DNA of 64,000 nucleotides from Cerrena zonata. Taxonomy: Eukaryota; Basidiomycota; Agaricomycetes; Polyporales; Cerrenaceae. The translations under genes and the position numbers were made by a program. A model generated the notes under the pieces. That model did no database searches and was not told the origin of the DNA. It saw only the letters and a list, made by a program, of their open reading frames with translations. Of the stretch, positions 60,475-64,000 are shown piece by piece; position 1 is the first letter of the stretch, and each line of letters opens with the position of its first letter. The stretch is from contig JASBNA010000048.1 of the NCBI GenBank assembly GCA_038087015.1, positions 124,001 to 188,000 of the forward strand. Direction: 5' to 3'.

Positions 60475-61735
60475 ATGCCTCAAAGCAAACAAAAGAAAAC
60501 TACTTCTAAGGATGAAGCTTAAGGCAAGACTTCTAAACGTGGCATACGTACTCGTAAAGGCAAGCTGGAGTTACTTCCCAATATGCCCTTAGATGTTTTA
60601 TTCGAGGTATTTTCCTATTTTTAAAAGCCCCTTTTGAAATGCGTTGATGGGTGGCACAGATATTCTCGTATTTGCTACCTTATGACATGCTTAATCTCTC
60701 ACGAACGAGCAAGCCGTTCCGTAATCTCCTCATGGACCGAAACTCAGTCTCATTTTGGAAAGCTGCACGTTGTAATGTGCCCGGTCTTCCAGAGCCGTTT
60801 CCTGGTATGAGCGAGCCGGTATTTGCTAATTTATGTTATAGCCCTCATTGTCATGTATGTATACTATCTTCCTTCTTCATATATAGGACTATCATGACAA
60901 AGTTTTGCCGTAAATTCACCCCTCAGGCTGTAGGTCTGCCTCAAATCAAATGTTCAAGATGTCATATGGGACCTCCGTATTCGTCTTTGTAACATCTGCA
61001 AGAAAACGAGGTGTGTTGAAATATGCTGTGTTACTTGACTGATTCTGAGGATCTTGGTTATACAAGTACCGTGTCCATTAGTGTAGCGAAGTCTAGGCTT
61101 TACCTGAAGGAGAGTAAGAGGCTTCTGCCTCATATCTCTACTTATTTGGTCAAGTGGAACGGTGAGTGCTACCAAGTCTTATATTTCTCTCTAGTGATTG
61201 ATGGTCATTTTGTAGACCAGGTTACCGACGACTGGGTTCGGGGTGTGCAGAGATTGCTCATCTCGGATATGGATGATGTTGAGAAGGCGTGGGTATCACT
61301 CCCAGCCTCGAAAGAAGGTCGAGACCAGTTTCTAAAAGACGAGGATAGAAGGTTCAAGGATATTGAGAAGGTATAGCCTTATCCATTGTGTGATACTCAA
61401 ATTTAACCCCTCTGGATGAACAGCACGCCGAAGTATGTGATAACTGGTCTCAGAACAAAAAGTACGACAGGTCACAAGAACTAAATGAAGTTAGACAAGA
61501 ACATTTACGAACGTAAGTCAGACATCCTCATATGAATACACAATATTCACTGTTTGCATGCAGTATCCTTCGTAAGCTGAATGAGGCGGGCTATGGTGAA
61601 GATGTTACGTTCTCTGATAAACACCGCGACGTTCACGGCAGAGATCCAATCTGTTACCATCCATTTGTACGGCAAGCAAAGCCGCTCACCGATCGAAGTC
61701 CGTTATTCATTCAATTTCACGGTATATTTTATTGA
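60475..61735 (+). pseudogene. Truncated F-box gene (F-box 2), relative of F-box 1
   Basis: ATG at 60475 begins MPQSKQKKTTSKDEA and meets TAA at 60520. The frame then continues KLELLPNMPLDVLFE, intron, IFSYLLPYDMLNLSRTSKPF, NVPGLPEPFPGMSEPVFANL and the Cys cluster CLKSNVQDVIWDLRIRLCNI. Later exons match F-box 1 (EVCDNWSQNKKYDRSQELNE, ILRKLNEAGYGEDVTFSDKH, VRQAKPLTDR). Similarity stops at PLTDR (61695); the C-terminal third of F-box 1 has no counterpart. A start at the inner Met of PNMPLD is possible. Its early stop and missing 3' end make it a probable pseudogene wedged between two mobile elements. Confidence 0.72.
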
Positions 61736-62362
61736 ACATGGAACAGTTTGGCAGAACCGCTGTCCTGCATGAAAATGGTTTCATGCATGAACATAACAGC
61801 AAGAGACTCACTATCAATCCTCAAAGAGAATATTATTCTTGATAACATTTAATTATCAAATATGGATTTTACATTACAGAAGTCAACCCTAGACTTATCT
61901 GTGAAGACAGTAGCTGGAAACTGGTACTGCAGATCTCTAATGATGGGACTTTACTACTCTCACAACAAGAACCAGTGTTTCGGAACCAAGAACCATTACT
62001 TCGGAATCAAGACCCGGCAATTCGGAATCAAAACTAACAAAACATCACCTGAGTCAGAATGACAAAACATCATCTGAGTCAGAGTGACAAGACATTATCT
62101 GAGTCAGAATGACAAAACATCATCTGAGTCAGAGTGACAAGACATTACCTGAGTCAGAGTGATGTGTTTAAGGTTCATCATATCAAAGTATCAGGGACAA
62201 ACAAGACAATAATATCAAAGACAGTATAGGAATACAAGGTTACCATGACAATATTTATCTGAAACATGTTTCAAGTCTGAAACATAGTTACCAAAAACTT
62301 TAACTTTATTCTATATAAGTACATCTTTGTATTTTTACTTAGCAACAAGTGGAGTAGACACT
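61736..62362. other. Gap between F-box 2 and the LTR
   Basis: No gene. Contains an imperfect triplet of the word TTCGGAATCAAGAC at 61978-62032 and a 25-bp tandem array described separately. An extended LTR boundary somewhere in this stretch cannot be excluded. Confidence 0.4.
62049..62166. repeat. 25-bp tandem repeat, nearly five units
   Basis: Unit CTGAGTCAGARTGACAARAC plus ATYAY, repeating at 62049, 62074, 62099, 62124 and 62149 (the last partial). Units 1 and 3 are alike and units 2 and 4 are alike, so a 50-bp higher-order duplication is visible. Confidence 0.9.
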
Positions 62363-62916
62363 TGTCACAACCTGATTGGCTAGAGAAAGGAGGCTTCCAA
62401 AAAGCATAAATAGAGCCCCTCTCTTCCCTCTAAAAAAAAGAAGGTTGGAAGCAGTTTCCAAGCAAGCCTCTGAACTCCAGTATTTTTCCTGTATTTACCT
62501 TTAGATTAAAGTAATCTAAAAGTGACTCACTAGAGCCTGTCTAGTAGTCTTCCCCTCTCAGTTATAAGTCAGTAAACTAGAGACAAAGTGTCTCTCTTGT
62601 TTGTCAGTCATATTGTTCAGCGTTTAAGAGTCATATCCTGCTTTAAGTGGACATAAGTTTGTTCAGTTAAAGTCTTTATCCTTAGCTTTTATATTCCAGT
62701 CTCTTTCCTAGTCCTAAACCCTTAAACTCTCCTATATTCTCCCTACTCTACCTACCCTATCTACTCTTTCACAACACACAAGTGGGCAAGTAGATAAAAA
62801 CAATCCCAACTCAACGAACAACAGGGAATATTCGGTGTAACGTCTCACCCAAGATTTCTCTGCGAGGAAAGTTCGTATTTAGTCCTATATAGACTAATCA
62901 CTTTCTGAGACCGACA
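62363..62916 (+). repeat. Candidate 5' LTR
   Basis: Begins TGTCACAACC and ends GAGACCGACA, so the ends form a TGTC/GACA inverted pair. It has a TATA-like CATAAATAG at 62405 and lies four bases before a primer-binding site. The partner LTR is outside the window, so the left boundary is a best estimate. Confidence 0.6.
62405..62413 (+). promoter_or_regulatory. TATA-like element in the LTR
   Basis: CATAAATAG in the U3 part of the candidate LTR, upstream of a C/T-rich stretch and an A-rich run. A plausible promoter of the retrotransposon. Confidence 0.4.
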
Positions 62917-62920
62917 TCAG

Positions 62921-62937
62921 TGGAGCCCACCGCGAGG
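62921..62937 (+). other. Putative primer-binding site
   Basis: TGGAGCCCACCGCGAGG begins with TGG, the complement of a tRNA CCA end, four bases after the LTR. The priming tRNA is not identified. Confidence 0.55.
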
Positions 62938-62974
62938 GATTGGTTATCTACTTTAATTGTTGTGTTTCCTTTAT

Positions 62975-64000
62975 ATGACAGATTCAGATACAACCTCTAC
63001 TGTGTCTAGTCTCACAAATACTCCAGTAATACTTAACTCAATATCTAACTCTCCTCAACCTTATCTCCTTAACCCTTCAAGTAACATATCATCTACCTCT
63101 ACCACTCCTACTCAATCAACCTACTCACTTAAATCAAGTACTACAGCAACACCTACTAATAGCAGAAGATCAAGTAGCACTATGACAGCAATCAATCAAA
63201 CAGGAGTTCATCACTTACCTGTTCCTGGGACCAAGAGTGCCCCCAAAAAGTTCAAAGGAAAATTCTCTCAAGTCAAACTCTTCATCAAACATTACGAGAA
63301 GCTATGTGCTCAGAAGTTAGTTACTGATGAGGAAGAAAAAATTCAAAATATAACTCAGTACTGCTCTAGAAGTGTACGTGAGTTCATGGAAGGTTTACCA
63401 AGCTATTCTGGTAAGAATTGGGAAGTCTTTGTTCAAGATCTTCTAGAATACTTTGACGCCGAAAGATATACTAAGCGCTACAAACGTGGAGATCTAGAAG
63501 CGTATTGTAAGCGTATGAGACACAAGAAGTCAACAATGCGAATGCCACATTGGAAATCCTATAACAGGAAATTTATTCGTATTGCAGGATGGCTTGAGTC
63601 TCATAAGAAAATATCTGAGGATGAAAAAGATTTATATTTCTGGAAAGGTATACCTCAGGATTTCAGAGACAAGCTAGAAGCTCGTCTATTGGCTATATAT
63701 CCTGACCATGACCTAGAAAACCCATTCAAGACAGATAGTGTCTGCAAGGTAGCCAAGTCCCTTCTTCAGCGTAATCGGTTTGACAATGAGCGCACCTTAT
63801 CGGAGGATGAAACTGACTATGATAGCGATTCAGAGTCAGATGATGAAGAGGATGAGGATAACTCTGATTCTGATTGGGACACTGATCATGAGTCTGTCAA
63901 GAAACATAAATCTCGTCTAACTTCTAGGGATTCAAAGAAAGTCCGTTTCAAGCCCAGACTGAAAGAACACAAGGAAGTAGTCAAGTCTGAACCTAAAGCA
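62975..64000 (+). CDS. Retrotransposon gag protein, 3' end beyond window
   Basis: The ATG at 62975 opens an uninterrupted 342-codon frame to the window edge. The N-terminus is Ser/Thr-rich (MTDSDTTSTVSSLTNTPVIL). The gag core reads VPGTKSAPKKFKGKFSQVKL, FIKHYEKLCAQ, EFMEGLPSYSGKNWEVFVQD and WKGIPQDFRDKLEARLL. A highly acidic tract follows (YDSDSESDDEEDEDNSDSDW), then a basic stretch. No CCHC knuckle appears before the edge. The intact frame suggests a young insertion. Confidence 0.82.
   Translation, partial: MTDSDTTSTVSSLTNTPVILNSISNSPQPYLLNPSSNISSTSTTPTQSTYSLKSSTTATPTNSRRSSSTMTAINQTGVHHLPVPGTKSAPKKFKGKFSQVKLFIKHYEKLCAQKLVTDEEEKIQNITQYCSRSVREFMEGLPSYSGKNWEVFVQDLLEYFDAERYTKRYKRGDLEAYCKRMRHKKSTMRMPHWKSYNRKFIRIAGWLESHKKISEDEKDLYFWKGIPQDFRDKLEARLLAIYPDHDLENPFKTDSVCKVAKSLLQRNRFDNERTLSEDETDYDSDSESDDEEDEDNSDSDWDTDHESVKKHKSRLTSRDSKKVRFKPRLKEHKEVVKSEPKA

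Larger units (their letters stand above)
62363..64000 (+). mobile_element. 5' part of an LTR retrotransposon, probably Ty3/Gypsy
   Basis: LTR, primer-binding site, then a gag open frame running off the window. Pol is beyond the window, so the Ty3/Gypsy placement is an inference from the gag type and fungal prevalence. Confidence 0.8.

Overview
The window is nuclear DNA from a filamentous basidiomycete, most likely an agaricomycete mushroom. Almost every gene is broken by short GT-AG introns of about 50-60 bases. The gene content fits this: a CBM1-bearing GH5 cellulase, a CPL1-like secreted protein, HET-domain genes, a Mit1/CHD-type remodeler, and a DUF6589/RecQ transposon typical of mushroom genomes. 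I found no prokaryotic genes, CRISPR array or convincing tRNA/rRNA gene.

From 0 to about 24 kb is gene-dense housekeeping sequence: S-formylglutathione hydrolase, an FHA-domain checkpoint-type kinase, the ribosome-export GTPase LSG1, a GH5 endoglucanase, a long LYR-motif protein, exocyst subunit SEC8, a lipid-droplet hydrolase and a large chromodomain/SNF2 remodeler. From 24 to 34.5 kb is a duplication-prone block. It holds two tandem GNL1-type circularly permuted GTPase genes, two tandem HET-domain genes (one apparently frameshifted), and a recent 0.78-kb duplicate of the 5' part of the second GTPase gene that is already a pseudogene. From 34.6 to 52.3 kb is mixed: a Ser/Thr-rich methyltransferase, a myosin regulatory light chain, a tandem pair of paralogs of which one keeps and one has lost a MYND finger, an F-box gene, a membrane protein resembling DUF3292 and a CPL1-like secreted protein.

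From about 53 kb to the end the sequence is dominated by mobile DNA. The main item is a complete 6,647-bp element at 53768-60414. It has 296-bp terminal inverted repeats that differ at only three sites, and a perfect 9-bp target duplication. Inside are two convergent genes: a DUF6589 protein on + and a RecQ-like helicase with a C-terminal zinc knuckle on -. Both genes are broken by stops, a frameshift, a deletion and two nested 715-bp foldback elements. The long inverted repeats and 9-bp duplication look like Mutator-type architecture, but the proteins are not a recognisable MULE transposase. This is the best candidate here for a poorly described mobile system. It sits 51 bases upstream of a truncated second F-box gene. 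The window ends inside an LTR retrotransposon (LTR, primer site, gag).

Coordinates of multi-exon genes run from start codon to stop codon. Exons were joined by eye from splice signals and family conservation, so small errors in internal exons are possible. Several starts (kinase, both HET genes, the gene at 41.5-42.8 kb) are uncertain and marked so.
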